The notes under the pieces: generated by a model
What the model saw: only the letters and a program-made list of their open reading frames with translations
What the model was told of the DNA's origin: nothing
Database searches by the model: none
Shown here: one piece after another, positions 43,757 to 53,091 of the stretch
Position numbering within the stretch: position 1 is the first letter of the stretch
How the letters are laid out: every line of letters starts with the position of its first letter
Source of the DNA: Sphingomonadaceae bacterium
Lineage (GTDB): Bacteria > Pseudomonadota > Alphaproteobacteria > Sphingomonadales > Sphingomonadaceae
Direction of reading: 5' to 3'
Assembly (NCBI GenBank): GCA_947451145.1
Contig: CANFXW010000013.1
Location: 40,341 to 104,340, forward strand
Length of the DNA stretch: 64,000 nt
Program-made: the position numbers and the translations under genes

Positions 43757-44407
43757 ATGCCGATGCCGATCAACCGCTTTTCCCGCCTGCTCGCCAGCAG
43801 TGCTGTGGCTTCGCTTGCCTTGAGCGGCTGCGCTGGTTCGGGCGCGGGGCCGCAGTTGCCTGCAGCGTCGTTCGTCGCCATGCAGGAAGGCCCGGGCGAG
43901 GAATATGTCATCGGTCCGATGGACGAGCTGACGATCTTTGTCTGGCGCAACCCGGAACTTGGCGCTTCTGTGCAGGTCCGCCCCGATGGCCGCATCACCA
44001 CGCCGCTGATCACCGACATGCCTGCCGTGGGCAAGACGCCATCGATGCTGGCGGAAGATCTCAAGCTCCAGCTTTCGCAGTACATTCAGGATCCGCTGGT
44101 CTCGGTCATCGTCAACAAGTTTGCCGGAACCTATAGCCAGCAAGTCCGCGTGATCGGCGCAACCGCCAAGCCGGCTTCGCTGCCCTATCGCGCCAACATG
44201 ACGCTGCTTGACGCGATGATCGCGGTTGGCGGCCTGTCGGAATTCGCCTCGGGCAACCGTGCCAAGCTGATCCGCTTTGACAAGGAGAGCGGCCACCAGA
44301 AGGAATTCGCGCTCCGTCTTGGCGACCTGCTTCGCAAGGGCGAAAGTAAGGCCAACGTCATGCTCATGCCCGGGGATGTGATCATCATTCCCGAGAGCAC
44401 GTTCTGA
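43757..44407 (+). CDS. Polysaccharide export lipoprotein (Wza/EpsA type, XrtA locus)
   Basis: A 216-residue periplasmic/outer-membrane export protein. A lipoprotein signal (LLASSAVASLALSGC) starts after the ATG at 43757. Residues about 45-125 are the Poly_export domain (YVIGPMDELTIFVWRNPELG, VRPDGRITTPLI), and residues 130-215 a SLBB-type domain (QVRVIGATAKPASLPYRANM, LLDAMIAVGGLSEFA) ending in MLMPGDVIIIPES. It is shorter than Wza, as expected for XrtA systems. It opens the plus-strand export operon and lies 25 bases before wzz. Confidence 0.92.
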   Translation: MPMPINRFSRLLASSAVASLALSGCAGSGAGPQLPAASFVAMQEGPGEEYVIGPMDELTIFVWRNPELGASVQVRPDGRITTPLITDMPAVGKTPSMLAEDLKLQLSQYIQDPLVSVIVNKFAGTYSQQVRVIGATAKPASLPYRANMTLLDAMIAVGGLSEFASGNRAKLIRFDKESGHQKEFALRLGDLLRKGESKANVMLMPGDVIIIPESTF

Positions 44408-44432
44408 TCGGGACCGGGGGCAAGCGCCGCAC

Positions 44433-45950
44433 ATGAACTCGATCTTCGACGAACTGCGTTCAGCTGTTTACAGCGTCTGGCACCGCCGCTGGGTGGTGCT
44501 TGGCGTGGCCTGGGGCGTTTGTCTGCTCGGCTGGATGGCCGTGGCGACCGTGCCCAACTCCTACGAATCCAAAGCGCGCATCTATGTGCAGCTTTACGAT
44601 CCGCTGGCCGAGCAGATCGGCGTCGGCGTGGGTGATCGCAAGCGCGATATCGATCGCGTCCGCCAGACGCTGACCAGCGCGGTGAACATGGAAAAGGTGA
44701 TCCGCTCCACCCGACTGGGTGACAGCATCACCACGCCCAAGCAGATGGAAGGCGCAGTGCTCGGCCTCGGCAAGGCGATCAAGGTCGAGAGCGAGCAGGA
44801 CAACCTGTTCAAGATCACCGCCCGCACGGCCAGCGGTTCGATGTCAGATGCCGAAAGTGCCAAGTTGGCGCAGGATGTCGTGCAGAAGATGATCGACCTG
44901 TTCCGGGAGGAAAACCTCTCGGGCAGCAAGGGCGAGATGGGATCACAGGTCGATTTCTTCGACAAGCAACTCGCCGAACGGCAAAAGGCGCTCGATGAGG
45001 CGCAGACCCGCAGGACCCAGTTTGAAGCGAGCCATCCGGAACTGGCGGTTGGCGGAACCTCGGTGCTGCAGCGCATGGAAGCCAGCCGGGCAGAACTGCG
45101 CGGGATTGATGCCGATCTGGCTGCCGCTCAATCGGCTTTGGCCGCGATCAATGGACAGCTTGCCGGTACGCCGCAAACGCTGGCGGGTACTTCTGCTGGC
45201 GGCGCCAAGGGCGCTCTGGCATCGGCCCAAGCCGAGCTTTCGGGCATGCGCTCGCGCGGGCTGACCGATAATCACCCCGATGTTATCGCGCTCAAGAACC
45301 AGATCTCGGCGCTGAAAGTTGCTGCTGCTGGCGAAGGCGGTGCTGCTGGCACGCCAAACCCGGCCTATTCCTCGCTGCTTTCGATCCGCGCAGAACGTCA
45401 GGCGAATGTCCAGTCGTTGCAATCGCGCCGCGCTTCGGTGCAGACCGACATCGCGCAGGTTACCTCACAACAGATCCAGAACCCGCAGCTCGCTGCAGAG
45501 GCGCAGAAGATCACGCGCGACTATGACGTGCTCAAGGAACAGTACGACAAGCTGCTGCAGGATCGCGAAGAATTGCGGCTGCGCGGGCAGGTGGAAAGCC
45601 AGCATTCGGCGGTGAAGTTCCAGGTCATCGATCCGCCTTCGACCCCGCGCGCGCCGGTTGCGCCCAACCGTCCGCTGCTGCTGCTCGCGGTGCTGGTGAT
45701 CGGTATTGGCGCAGGTTGCGGTGCTGCCTTCGCCGTTGGCCAGTTGCGCTCGACCTTTGCCACCACGGCGAAGCTGGAGGGTGCGTTTGGCCTGCCGGTG
45801 CTGGGTGCGATTTCACAAACGCTGACCGAGGCCGGCCGGGCGCTGCGCAAGCGCAGGCTCAAGCAGTTCTATGCGGGCTCGGTGGCACTGGTCGCGGTGT
45901 TTGTCCTCCTGATCGTCTCTGAAGCGATCCAGCTCAGGATGGTTGCGTGA
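44433..45950 (+). CDS. Chain-length determinant protein (Wzz-like, XrtA locus)
   Basis: A 505-residue polysaccharide co-polymerase. The first transmembrane helix (WVVLGVAWGVCLLGWMAV) and a second near residues 410-430 (LLLLAVLVIGIGAGCGAAFA) flank a long periplasmic coiled-coil region (residues about 160-390, e.g. DKQLAERQKALDEAQTRR). The Pro-rich motif IDPPSTPRAPVAPNRP before helix 2 is diagnostic. A third hydrophobic segment at the C-terminus (GSVALVAVFVLLIVSEAI) matches the PEP-CTERM-type subgroup. It sets chain length with the tyrosine kinase that follows (overlapping stop and start). Confidence 0.93.
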   Translation: MNSIFDELRSAVYSVWHRRWVVLGVAWGVCLLGWMAVATVPNSYESKARIYVQLYDPLAEQIGVGVGDRKRDIDRVRQTLTSAVNMEKVIRSTRLGDSITTPKQMEGAVLGLGKAIKVESEQDNLFKITARTASGSMSDAESAKLAQDVVQKMIDLFREENLSGSKGEMGSQVDFFDKQLAERQKALDEAQTRRTQFEASHPELAVGGTSVLQRMEASRAELRGIDADLAAAQSALAAINGQLAGTPQTLAGTSAGGAKGALASAQAELSGMRSRGLTDNHPDVIALKNQISALKVAAAGEGGAAGTPNPAYSSLLSIRAERQANVQSLQSRRASVQTDIAQVTSQQIQNPQLAAEAQKITRDYDVLKEQYDKLLQDREELRLRGQVESQHSAVKFQVIDPPSTPRAPVAPNRPLLLLAVLVIGIGAGCGAAFAVGQLRSTFATTAKLEGAFGLPVLGAISQTLTEAGRALRKRRLKQFYAGSVALVAVFVLLIVSEAIQLRMVA

Positions 45951-46972
45951 TGAACGATTTTACCAAGATCCCTTTGCAAAATGGCGAGCCGGTGAATGCC
46001 GAATCGTCGATCCAGCGCGCCACCAAGCACCTTGATCTGGCGAAGCTGGGCGGCATGCCGGTGCCTGCCGAATTGATCCCGCCCCGCCGCAAACCGCGCC
46101 GGATCGAGCCGGTTGTGTTGACGCCTGAGGTAAAGGCCGAGCCGGAAGAGGCGCCGAAGGCGCAGATCGCGCCAGCAACCAAACCCGTTCACGCCGTGCA
46201 GCAGCCTGCACTGGCCGTTGATCCTGTCGTATTCCGCGGCGAGCGCTATCCAGTGGATCGCGCCCTGCTGCGCGATTCCGGCATGATCCAGCCGGAGGGC
46301 GGCGTCACCGGGCTGCTCGAAGAGTTCCGCATCATCAAACGCCAGCTGCTTTCCCAAGCAAAGGAACTGGCGCGTGGCGGTATGGGAGCCTCGGCGCAGC
46401 GCATTCTCGTCTGCTCGCCGCTGCCGGGTGAGGGGAAGACCTATACCTCGGTCAACCTCGCGCTTTCCATCGCAGCGGAAAAGGAAAGCGAAGTCCTGCT
46501 GGTCGATGCTGATTTCGCCAAGCCTTCGGTGCTTTCCTCGCTCGGTTTGCCGGGCAGCAAAGGCCTGATGGATGCGCTGACCGATCCGTCGATCGACGTT
46601 GCCGATTGCGTGATTGGCACCGACATCGCCGGGCTCTGGGTGCTCCCCGCTGGTTCGATGACCAACAATGATACCGAATATCTCGGCACCTCGCGCACTC
46701 GCGAAGTGTTGGACCGGCTGGTGCAGGGCGCTCCCAATCGCATCGTAATTTTCGATTCGCCGCCCGCTCTTGCTGCTTCTCCAGCGGCAGAGCTGGCAAA
46801 ATATGCCGGGCAAGCCGTGCTCGTCGCGCGCTGCGACCGCACGGGCAGAGGGTCGCTCGAAGACGCAATCTCGCTGCTCTCGGCATGTCCCAACATTCAG
46901 TTGCTGCTCAACGGGGTGCATTTCAGCCCCTCGGGCCGCCGTTTCGGTTCCTATTACGGATACAGGGGGTAG
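45950..46972 (+). CDS. Capsular-exopolysaccharide tyrosine autokinase (XrtA type)
   Basis: A 340-residue cytoplasmic BY-kinase without membrane helices. An N-terminal 100-residue Pro/Ala/Glu-rich region is followed by the P-loop ATPase: Walker A SPLPGEGKTYTSVNLALS, Walker A' VLLVDADFAKPS, and Walker B IVIFDSPPAL. The C-terminus ends in a short Tyr cluster (RRFGSYYGYRG) that would be autophosphorylated. It pairs with the Wzz protein encoded just upstream to regulate polymerisation. An upstream GTG would add one residue. Confidence 0.93.
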   Translation: MNDFTKIPLQNGEPVNAESSIQRATKHLDLAKLGGMPVPAELIPPRRKPRRIEPVVLTPEVKAEPEEAPKAQIAPATKPVHAVQQPALAVDPVVFRGERYPVDRALLRDSGMIQPEGGVTGLLEEFRIIKRQLLSQAKELARGGMGASAQRILVCSPLPGEGKTYTSVNLALSIAAEKESEVLLVDADFAKPSVLSSLGLPGSKGLMDALTDPSIDVADCVIGTDIAGLWVLPAGSMTNNDTEYLGTSRTREVLDRLVQGAPNRIVIFDSPPALAASPAAELAKYAGQAVLVARCDRTGRGSLEDAISLLSACPNIQLLLNGVHFSPSGRRFGSYYGYRG

Positions 46973-46976
46973 TTCG

Positions 46977-48680
46977 ATGAAACATCGTACCCAGATCATC
47001 AGCATAGCCGCGCTTGGCCTTGCGCTTTCTCTCAGCGGGCATGCGCATGCCCAGTCGATGTCCTATGACGGCAAAGCCTCGGTCGATTCCGATGGCGGTG
47101 ACGAAGACGGCGGCAATGGCGGCAAGAAGCATGGCAAGGGCAGGGGAGGCCGCCACGTTTCGCTGCAGCCCTATATCGAGGCCGCGCAGGTCGCCAATGC
47201 CCAGCTTTCGCCGGGGCATGATTTCCGCACCTATACGACGGTGGCCGCAGGTCTTGATGCGTCGATCCAGGGACGAAACACCCAGGCTGCCGCCTCGGTT
47301 CGTTACGAGCGCCGCTTTGGCTATGGCAAGACCAGCGACAGCGACACGGTGAGCGGTGTCGCCCGTATTGCCACCGCCATTGTCCCGCATGCGGTCAACC
47401 TTGAGGCCGGTGTCATGGCTGCGCGCACGCGCATTCAGGATAACGGCGCGGTTGTGCTGGGCAGCACGGCGAGCACTGGGGGCTCGACGCAGGTTTATTC
47501 GGCCTATGCTGGCCCCACGGTGCACACCCATGCTGGCGAAGTCGCCATCGATGGCGGCTATCGCTTTGGCTATACCAAGGTTGGTACCGACGCCAACATC
47601 ACTACGGCACCGGGCGGACCGGCGCTCGACGTGTTCGATCACTCTACCTCGCACAATGCCGAGATCCACGCCGGCACCAAGGCAGGCACAGTCTTGCCGG
47701 TGGGTATCGGCGTTGGCGGTGGTTTCTATCAGGAAGACATTTCCAATCTCGATCAGCGGATCAGCGACAAGCACGTTCGCGCCGATGTGGCCGTGCCGCT
47801 CGGCAGCGATCTGCAGCTCGTCGGCGGGGTAGGTTACGAGAAGGTGCAGATTTCTGCACGTGATGCTCTCAAGGATACAGCAGGCAATCCGGTGATCGGC
47901 GCCAACGGGCGCTATGTCACCGATCCCAGCAGTCCACGCGTCATGGCCTATGACACCAGCGGCCTGATCTGGGATGCCGGACTGATGTGGCGGCCGAGCC
48001 GCCGCACCGCCTTTGAGGCACATTTTGGCCGCCGCTATGGCTCGACCAGCTATTATGGCTCCTTCGCCTATGCGCCCAATTCGCGCCAGAGCCTGAACAT
48101 TTCGGTCTATGACGCAATCTCCGGTTTCGGCGGCCAGCTGAACAGCGCGCTTGCCGGTTTGCCGACTGACTTCGAGGCCGCTCGCAATCCGCTTTCGGGC
48201 GACATCGGCGGCTGCTTGGTCAGCCTTGAGAAAGGCAACTGCCTCACCGGCGCACTGGGTTCGGTTCGCTCGGCCACCTTCCGCGCGCGCGGCATCATGG
48301 GCAGCTACGGCGTTTCGCTCGGCCGCATTAGCGTGGGCGTAGGAGCGGGTTATGACCGCCGCAAGTTCATCGCCGCGGCGGGTACGATCCTTGCCGCTGC
48401 CAATGGCGTTGTCGACGAGAACATCTGGCTCGCCAGCTATCTCAACGCCAAGCTTGATGGCCGTTCCAGCCTTGCGACCAATCTGTGGGCCAGCTGGTTC
48501 CAGAGCGGCTTTGGCGTGAACAACGATGGCTCCGCCATGGGAGCGACCGCCGCCTATAACCGCTCGATCAGCGATCATCTGACGGGCACCGTGGCTGTCG
48601 GCATCGATGGTGTGAGCCGCAATGCACAGCCAAGCACTTGGGACGCGTCTGCCCTCGTCGGCGTTCGCTATTCTTTCTGA
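46977..48680 (+). CDS. Outer-membrane beta-barrel protein of the XrtA locus
   Basis: A 567-residue exported protein. A signal peptide (IISIAALGLALSLSGHAHA) precedes an acidic-Gly/Lys-rich linker (DSDGGDEDGGNGGKKHGKGR), then about 500 residues of alternating beta-strands ending in the barrel-type SALVGVRYSF with a C-terminal Phe. It matches the PEP-CTERM-system outer-membrane barrel group that replaces or assists Wza-like export. ATG at 46977 lies 4 bases after the kinase stop. The role as polysaccharide exit pore is inferred from position and fold. Confidence 0.88.
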   Translation: MKHRTQIISIAALGLALSLSGHAHAQSMSYDGKASVDSDGGDEDGGNGGKKHGKGRGGRHVSLQPYIEAAQVANAQLSPGHDFRTYTTVAAGLDASIQGRNTQAAASVRYERRFGYGKTSDSDTVSGVARIATAIVPHAVNLEAGVMAARTRIQDNGAVVLGSTASTGGSTQVYSAYAGPTVHTHAGEVAIDGGYRFGYTKVGTDANITTAPGGPALDVFDHSTSHNAEIHAGTKAGTVLPVGIGVGGGFYQEDISNLDQRISDKHVRADVAVPLGSDLQLVGGVGYEKVQISARDALKDTAGNPVIGANGRYVTDPSSPRVMAYDTSGLIWDAGLMWRPSRRTAFEAHFGRRYGSTSYYGSFAYAPNSRQSLNISVYDAISGFGGQLNSALAGLPTDFEAARNPLSGDIGGCLVSLEKGNCLTGALGSVRSATFRARGIMGSYGVSLGRISVGVGAGYDRRKFIAAAGTILAAANGVVDENIWLASYLNAKLDGRSSLATNLWASWFQSGFGVNNDGSAMGATAAYNRSISDHLTGTVAVGIDGVSRNAQPSTWDASALVGVRYSF

Positions 48681-48701
48681 GCCTGAAAAGGGGACACAGG
48701 C

Positions 48702-49898
48702 ATGTTCGATGATTTCTATGGTCTGAAGGGCAAACCCTTCCAGCTGACGCCAGATCCGGCGTTCTATTTCGAGAGCGGAACGCACCGCAAGGCGCTGTCC
48801 TATCTGTCTTACGGCCTGGCCCAGGGCGAAGGCTTTGTGGTGATCACGGGTGAGGTTGGCGCGGGCAAGTCCACGCTGGTCGCGCACCTGATGGCGACAA
48901 TCGATCCGGCCCGGCTGACTGCTGCGCAGATCGTCACCTCGGCGCTCGATGGCGAAGAGATCGTCCACGTTATCGCCAACGCTTTCGGGCTGGAAGTTGA
49001 TGGGCATGACAAGGCTTCGGCTTTGGGTGCCATCGAAGGATTCCTCCATGAAGAAGCCCGCGCTGGCCGTCGCTGCCTGCTGGTGGTCGATGAGGTGCAG
49101 AACCTTTCGATTTCTGCGCTGGAAGAGCTGCGCATGCTGTCGAACTTCCAGCTTGGTGCCCATCCGCTGCTGCAAACGCTGCTGCTTGGCCAGCCGGAAT
49201 TCCGCGAACTGATCCAGCACAGCCCCGAGCTGGAACAGCTGCGTCAGCGTATCATCGCCGCGCATCACCTCGATGCGATGGAGCCGACCGAGATCCAGCC
49301 CTATGTCGAACACCGCCTGAAATGCGTTGGCTGGGAAGGCAACCCCAGCTTTGACCAGCGCGTGTTCTCCGAACTTTACGAAGCCACCGGCGGCGTTCCG
49401 AGGCGGATCAACAAGGTGTTCAACCGCCTGATGCTGCTGGGTGCTGTCGAAGAGCGCACCCGCATCGATGCGTCGATGCTGCAGCAGGTTCTGGCCGAAC
49501 TGGCTGATGATACCGCGCTGCCGCTCAGCTCGCGCCGTCCCAAGCCTGCGCCGGTTGCTGCCCCGCAACCGCTGGTTCATGCCGCGCCGCAGCCTGCCTA
49601 TCAAGCGCTGGCCGCTACACCCGTCGAAGCCGCGCCTTCGGTTGACGTTGAAGCCATGTTGGCTGAGCGCGACGCCCAGATTGCCGAATTGCAGCAGGCC
49701 GTGCTTGAACTCGCCAACAGCCGTGAGGCTGGCGAAGCGGCAGCAGTCGCACCTGCAGGTGATCCCGCCGAAGTCAGCAACCTCAACGCCCGTATCGCCG
49801 AGCTGGAATCGCGGCTGGTCGAACAGGAGCAGACCGTCCGTCACACGCTGGCGATGCTCGTCGAGTGGCTGGAAACCGATCAGCAGATCGCGGCCTGA
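48702..49898 (+). CDS. XrtA-associated ExeA-like AAA ATPase
   Basis: A 398-residue ATPase of the PEP-CTERM/XrtA group. It begins FDDFYGLKGKPFQLTPDP, as do ExeA-like proteins. Walker A is GEVGAGKSTLVAH near residue 50 and Walker B CLLVVDEVQNLS near residue 130; sensor and lid regions follow (LLGQPEFRELI, GGVPRRINKVFNRLM). Residues about 270-398 are Pro/Ala-rich, then coiled coil (ERDAQIAELQQAVLELANSR; LNARIAELESRLVEQEQ). It probably energises assembly of the envelope export machine. Confidence 0.92.
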   Translation: MFDDFYGLKGKPFQLTPDPAFYFESGTHRKALSYLSYGLAQGEGFVVITGEVGAGKSTLVAHLMATIDPARLTAAQIVTSALDGEEIVHVIANAFGLEVDGHDKASALGAIEGFLHEEARAGRRCLLVVDEVQNLSISALEELRMLSNFQLGAHPLLQTLLLGQPEFRELIQHSPELEQLRQRIIAAHHLDAMEPTEIQPYVEHRLKCVGWEGNPSFDQRVFSELYEATGGVPRRINKVFNRLMLLGAVEERTRIDASMLQQVLAELADDTALPLSSRRPKPAPVAAPQPLVHAAPQPAYQALAATPVEAAPSVDVEAMLAERDAQIAELQQAVLELANSREAGEAAAVAPAGDPAEVSNLNARIAELESRLVEQEQTVRHTLAMLVEWLETDQQIAA

Positions 49899-49919
49899 TC
49901 GCGGAGAAAAGGTGCCCCT

Positions 49920-50798
49920 TTGGCCAGCGATAAAATCATCAATGGCCTCTCGGTCGACGTCGAGGAATGGTTCCAGGTCGGCGCCTTTGAAAAGGTGATC
50001 GAGCGGAACGATTGGGATGGGCACGCGCCGCGTGTCGAGGCCAATTGTGATCGCATTCTGGCGCTTTTTGACGATGCCGGGGTGAAGGCCACGTTCTTCA
50101 CGCTGGGCTGGGTGGCAGAGCGCCATCCGGCGATGATGCGGCGGATCGCCGATCAGGGCCATGAGATCGCCAGCCACGGCTGGGATCACGCGCGTGTGTT
50201 CACGCTCGGCGCAAAGGCTTTTGCCGAGGATCTGGCCCGCGCGCGGGATGTTATCGAGCAGACCAGTGGGCGGGCCGTCAAAGGCTATCGCGCTCCCAGC
50301 TTTTCCATCGACCAGCGCACGCCCTGGGCCTTTGAAGTGCTGGCCGAGCAGGGATATACTTACAGCTCCAGCGTCGCGCCGATCCGGCACGATCACTATG
50401 GCTGGCGCGAGGCCCCTCGCTTTGCCTTTCACCCGATTGCGGGATCATCGCTGATAGAGGTTCCCGTGACCACAGCAGAGTTCGCCGGAAAGCGGCTGGC
50501 GGCAGGCGGCGGAGGGTTCTTCCGCGTGCTGCCCTATGCCTTCACCCGCTGGGCAATATCGCAGGTGAACAACCGCGATCTGCGCCCCGCCGTGTTCTAT
50601 TTCCACCCTTGGGAGGTCGATCCCGATCAACCCCGCGTCGCCAATGCGCCGATGAAGTCAATGCTGCGCCACTACACCGGGCTTGATGCCATGGCGGACA
50701 AGCTGCGGGTGCTGGTCCGCGAATTCGCCTGGGGCCGGATGGATGAGGTCGTCGTCCGCGAGGCAGCCCGCATCGAAACGCCAAGGCTGGCCGCATGA
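49920..50798 (+). CDS. Polysaccharide deacetylase (NodB type, XrtA locus)
   Basis: A 292-residue carbohydrate esterase family 4 protein starting with TTG at 49920. NGLSVDVEEWFQVGAFEKV is the signature of the XrtA subgroup and holds the catalytic Asp. The metal His pair lies in HEIASHGWDH, and GYRAPSFSID is motif 3. C-terminal RPAVFYFHPWEVDPDQPR carries the last His motif. No signal peptide is seen, so it may act on lipid-linked units in the cytoplasm, N-deacetylating amino sugars. It overlaps the FemAB gene by ATGA. Confidence 0.93.
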   Translation: MASDKIINGLSVDVEEWFQVGAFEKVIERNDWDGHAPRVEANCDRILALFDDAGVKATFFTLGWVAERHPAMMRRIADQGHEIASHGWDHARVFTLGAKAFAEDLARARDVIEQTSGRAVKGYRAPSFSIDQRTPWAFEVLAEQGYTYSSSVAPIRHDHYGWREAPRFAFHPIAGSSLIEVPVTTAEFAGKRLAAGGGGFFRVLPYAFTRWAISQVNNRDLRPAVFYFHPWEVDPDQPRVANAPMKSMLRHYTGLDAMADKLRVLVREFAWGRMDEVVVREAARIETPRLAA

Positions 50799-51868
50799 AC
50801 GCGCCGTTTGTCCCCGCAAAGATCAGCGGCAGGCTGGTCGATCCCGGCGATGCTGGTGAAGCAGCGCGCATCGACGCGTTCCTCGCTGACCATCCGCATG
50901 CCACGCCATTTCATCGACCAGTATGGCTCAATGCGGTAGCCAAGGGTACCAGAAACCGCGCTTTGGCGCTGGTGGGCGAGCGCGACGGGGTAATCTGCGC
51001 CTATCTGCCGGTCAACGAGGTCCATTCACCTATTTTTGGCCGGGTCCTCGCGTCGAGCGGTTTCGCCGTCGGCGGCGGACTGCTCACCAATGGTTGCGCC
51101 GGCTCTGAATTGTTTGCCATGCTGGAAGAACTTGCCGAGCGCCGCATTTGCCCGGCGATTGAGCTGCGCGGCGGTGACATGCCGGTGGATCGCGCAGGCT
51201 GGACGCTCAAGACGGAATCGCACTGTGGCTTCATGCGCCCGCTTGCGGCCGATGACGAAGCCGAACTGCTCGCCATTCCGCGCAAACAGCGCGCCGAAGT
51301 GCGCAAGGGGCTGGAAAAGGATCTGACCGTCGAAGTCGGCACCAGCCAGCGCGATCGCGATGCGCACTATGCCGTTTACGCCGAATCTGTGCGCAATCTG
51401 GGTACGCCGGTATTCCCGCGCAGCCTGTTTGATGCTGTGCTCGATCACTTCGGCAAGGACGCCGATATCCTGACCATTCGCGAGAATGGCGCGCCGGTGG
51501 CCTCGGTCCTCTCGCTCTACCATCGCGGGGCGGTGATGCCCTATTGGGGTGGCGGCACCTGGGCGGCGCGCAGACTGCGCGCCAATGACCGGATGTATTT
51601 CGAGCTGATGCGCCACGCCCGCGCTCGCGGCTGCACCAACTTTGACTTTGGCCGGTCCAAGACCGAAAGCGGTGCCTATCACTTCAAGCGCAACTGGGGG
51701 TTCGAGCCCGAACCGCTGAGCTATGCCGTGTGGAACGCGCCGGGCTGTGACAAGCGCGATGCCGATCCGACCAGCGCGAAACACGCCCTGCAGATCGCCG
51801 TGTGGCGGCGCCTGCCGCTGCCGATTGCCAATTTCATCGGCCCGCTGATTGCCCGGGGGCTGGGCTGA
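50795..51868 (+). CDS. FemAB-family PEP-CTERM/XrtA-associated protein
   Basis: A 357-residue double-GNAT protein. The first half shows HPHATPFHRPVWLNAVAKGT and VICAYLPVNEVHSPIFGRVLAS. The second half has VLSLYHRGAVMPYWGGGTW, MYFELMRHARARGCTNFDFG and SGAYHFKRNWGFEPEPLSY, matching the TIGR-type PEP-CTERM FemAB family. Such proteins add amino acids or acyl groups from charged carriers. It may modify the amino sugars exposed by the neighbouring deacetylase. Start and stop overlap both neighbours. Confidence 0.92.
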   Translation: MNAPFVPAKISGRLVDPGDAGEAARIDAFLADHPHATPFHRPVWLNAVAKGTRNRALALVGERDGVICAYLPVNEVHSPIFGRVLASSGFAVGGGLLTNGCAGSELFAMLEELAERRICPAIELRGGDMPVDRAGWTLKTESHCGFMRPLAADDEAELLAIPRKQRAEVRKGLEKDLTVEVGTSQRDRDAHYAVYAESVRNLGTPVFPRSLFDAVLDHFGKDADILTIRENGAPVASVLSLYHRGAVMPYWGGGTWAARRLRANDRMYFELMRHARARGCTNFDFGRSKTESGAYHFKRNWGFEPEPLSYAVWNAPGCDKRDADPTSAKHALQIAVWRRLPLPIANFIGPLIARGLG

Positions 51869-53091
51869 TGGGCGAGATACTGTTCCTGTGCCACCGCATA
51901 CCGTTTCCGCCCGATCGTGGTGACAAGATCCGCTCGCACCACGTGCTGAAGCGCCTCGCTAACATCGCGCCGGTCCATGTCGCGACGTTCGCTGATGATC
52001 AGGGCGATGAGGCAGCCAAGATTGCGTTGGAGCAGGTTGCGGTAACGAGCCGCGTGATTGATCGCTCAAAACCGCTGGTGCGCGCCGGGATTGAGGGCGT
52101 GCTGCGGGGAAAACCGGTTAGCGTAACCGCTTTTCGCGATGCCGGACTGGCCGAATATATCAACATGACGCTGAAAACGCGCGATATCTCGGCGATCTAC
52201 GTCTTTTCGGGCCAGATGGGGCAATATGTTCCGGCGGACTGGAAGGGGCGACTGATCGTCGATTTCGTTGATGTCGATTCCGCCAAGTTCGAGGCCTATT
52301 CGCGCGAGGGCAACCTGGCGATGCGCTGGGTCAATGCCCGCGAGGGGCGGTTGCTGAAGGCCGAGGAAGCGCGGCTTTCTGCCCGCGCTGACGCCAGCCT
52401 GTTCGTCTCGCACGAGGAAGCGGCGCTGTTTTCCTCGCGGATCAAGGGCGCGACCAATGTGCTCGCGCTGGGCAATGGTATCGATACGCAGGCGTTCGAC
52501 CCCTTCGCCTGCCAGCCCGAGCCGCAACTGGCCGCCTTCACTGGACCGAAGCTGATTTTCACCGGTCAGATGGACTATCCGCCGAATATCGCCGCCGTTC
52601 AGCGCGCGGCGCATCGTCTGATGCCAAGAATTCGCGCTGTTCTACCTGATGCCAGCCTGCATATCGTCGGCCGCAATCCGACCGCCGAGGTGCTTGCGCT
52701 GGATGGCGTTGCCGGATGCCGGGTCTGGGGCAGGGTGGACAATATCGCCAGCTGGCTGCGCGGCGCCGATCTCGCACTGGTCCCGCTTGAGATTGCTCGC
52801 GGTGTGCAGAACAAAGTGCTGGAAGCCATGGCCATGGCGCTGCCAGTCGTCGTTTCAACCGGCGCTGCCACCGGCATAGGTGCTGAGCCGGGCCGCGATT
52901 TCGTAGTGTGTGACGATGATGACGCGCTCGTGCGAAAGGTGATCGCCCTGTTGCGCGATCCGCACAAGGCCAAGACCATGGGGCTGGCCGCACGGCGGTT
53001 TATGCAGGACGGTCGCAGCTGGGAGGCTGTGCTCTCTACTTTGCCCACACTGATGGGTTTGCCCCAGAACGGGGTGAGCGATGCCGCCTGA
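51868..53091 (+). CDS. XrtA-associated glycosyltransferase (GT4)
   Basis: A 407-residue GT-B glycosyltransferase of the PEP-CTERM/EpsH1 sugar-transferase group. It opens with ILFLCHRIPFPPDRGDKIRSHH, the signature of that family. The C-terminal half has LIFTGQMDYPPNIAA, LHIVGRNPTAEV and NKVLEAMAMALPVVVST, which bind the nucleotide-sugar donor. ATG at 51868 overlaps the FemAB stop by one base. It is the only glycosyltransferase in the locus; others and the initiating transferase must lie elsewhere. Confidence 0.93.
   Translation: MGEILFLCHRIPFPPDRGDKIRSHHVLKRLANIAPVHVATFADDQGDEAAKIALEQVAVTSRVIDRSKPLVRAGIEGVLRGKPVSVTAFRDAGLAEYINMTLKTRDISAIYVFSGQMGQYVPADWKGRLIVDFVDVDSAKFEAYSREGNLAMRWVNAREGRLLKAEEARLSARADASLFVSHEEAALFSSRIKGATNVLALGNGIDTQAFDPFACQPEPQLAAFTGPKLIFTGQMDYPPNIAAVQRAAHRLMPRIRAVLPDASLHIVGRNPTAEVLALDGVAGCRVWGRVDNIASWLRGADLALVPLEIARGVQNKVLEAMAMALPVVVSTGAATGIGAEPGRDFVVCDDDDALVRKVIALLRDPHKAKTMGLAARRFMQDGRSWEAVLSTLPTLMGLPQNGVSDAA

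Noticed and set aside
46923..50432. An uninterrupted 1169-codon frame on the minus strand opposite the XrtA operon
   Set aside because: It is antisense to four well-recognised genes (kinase end, barrel, ATPase, deacetylase). It shows no domain, and arises from GC-rich codon use in the real frames.
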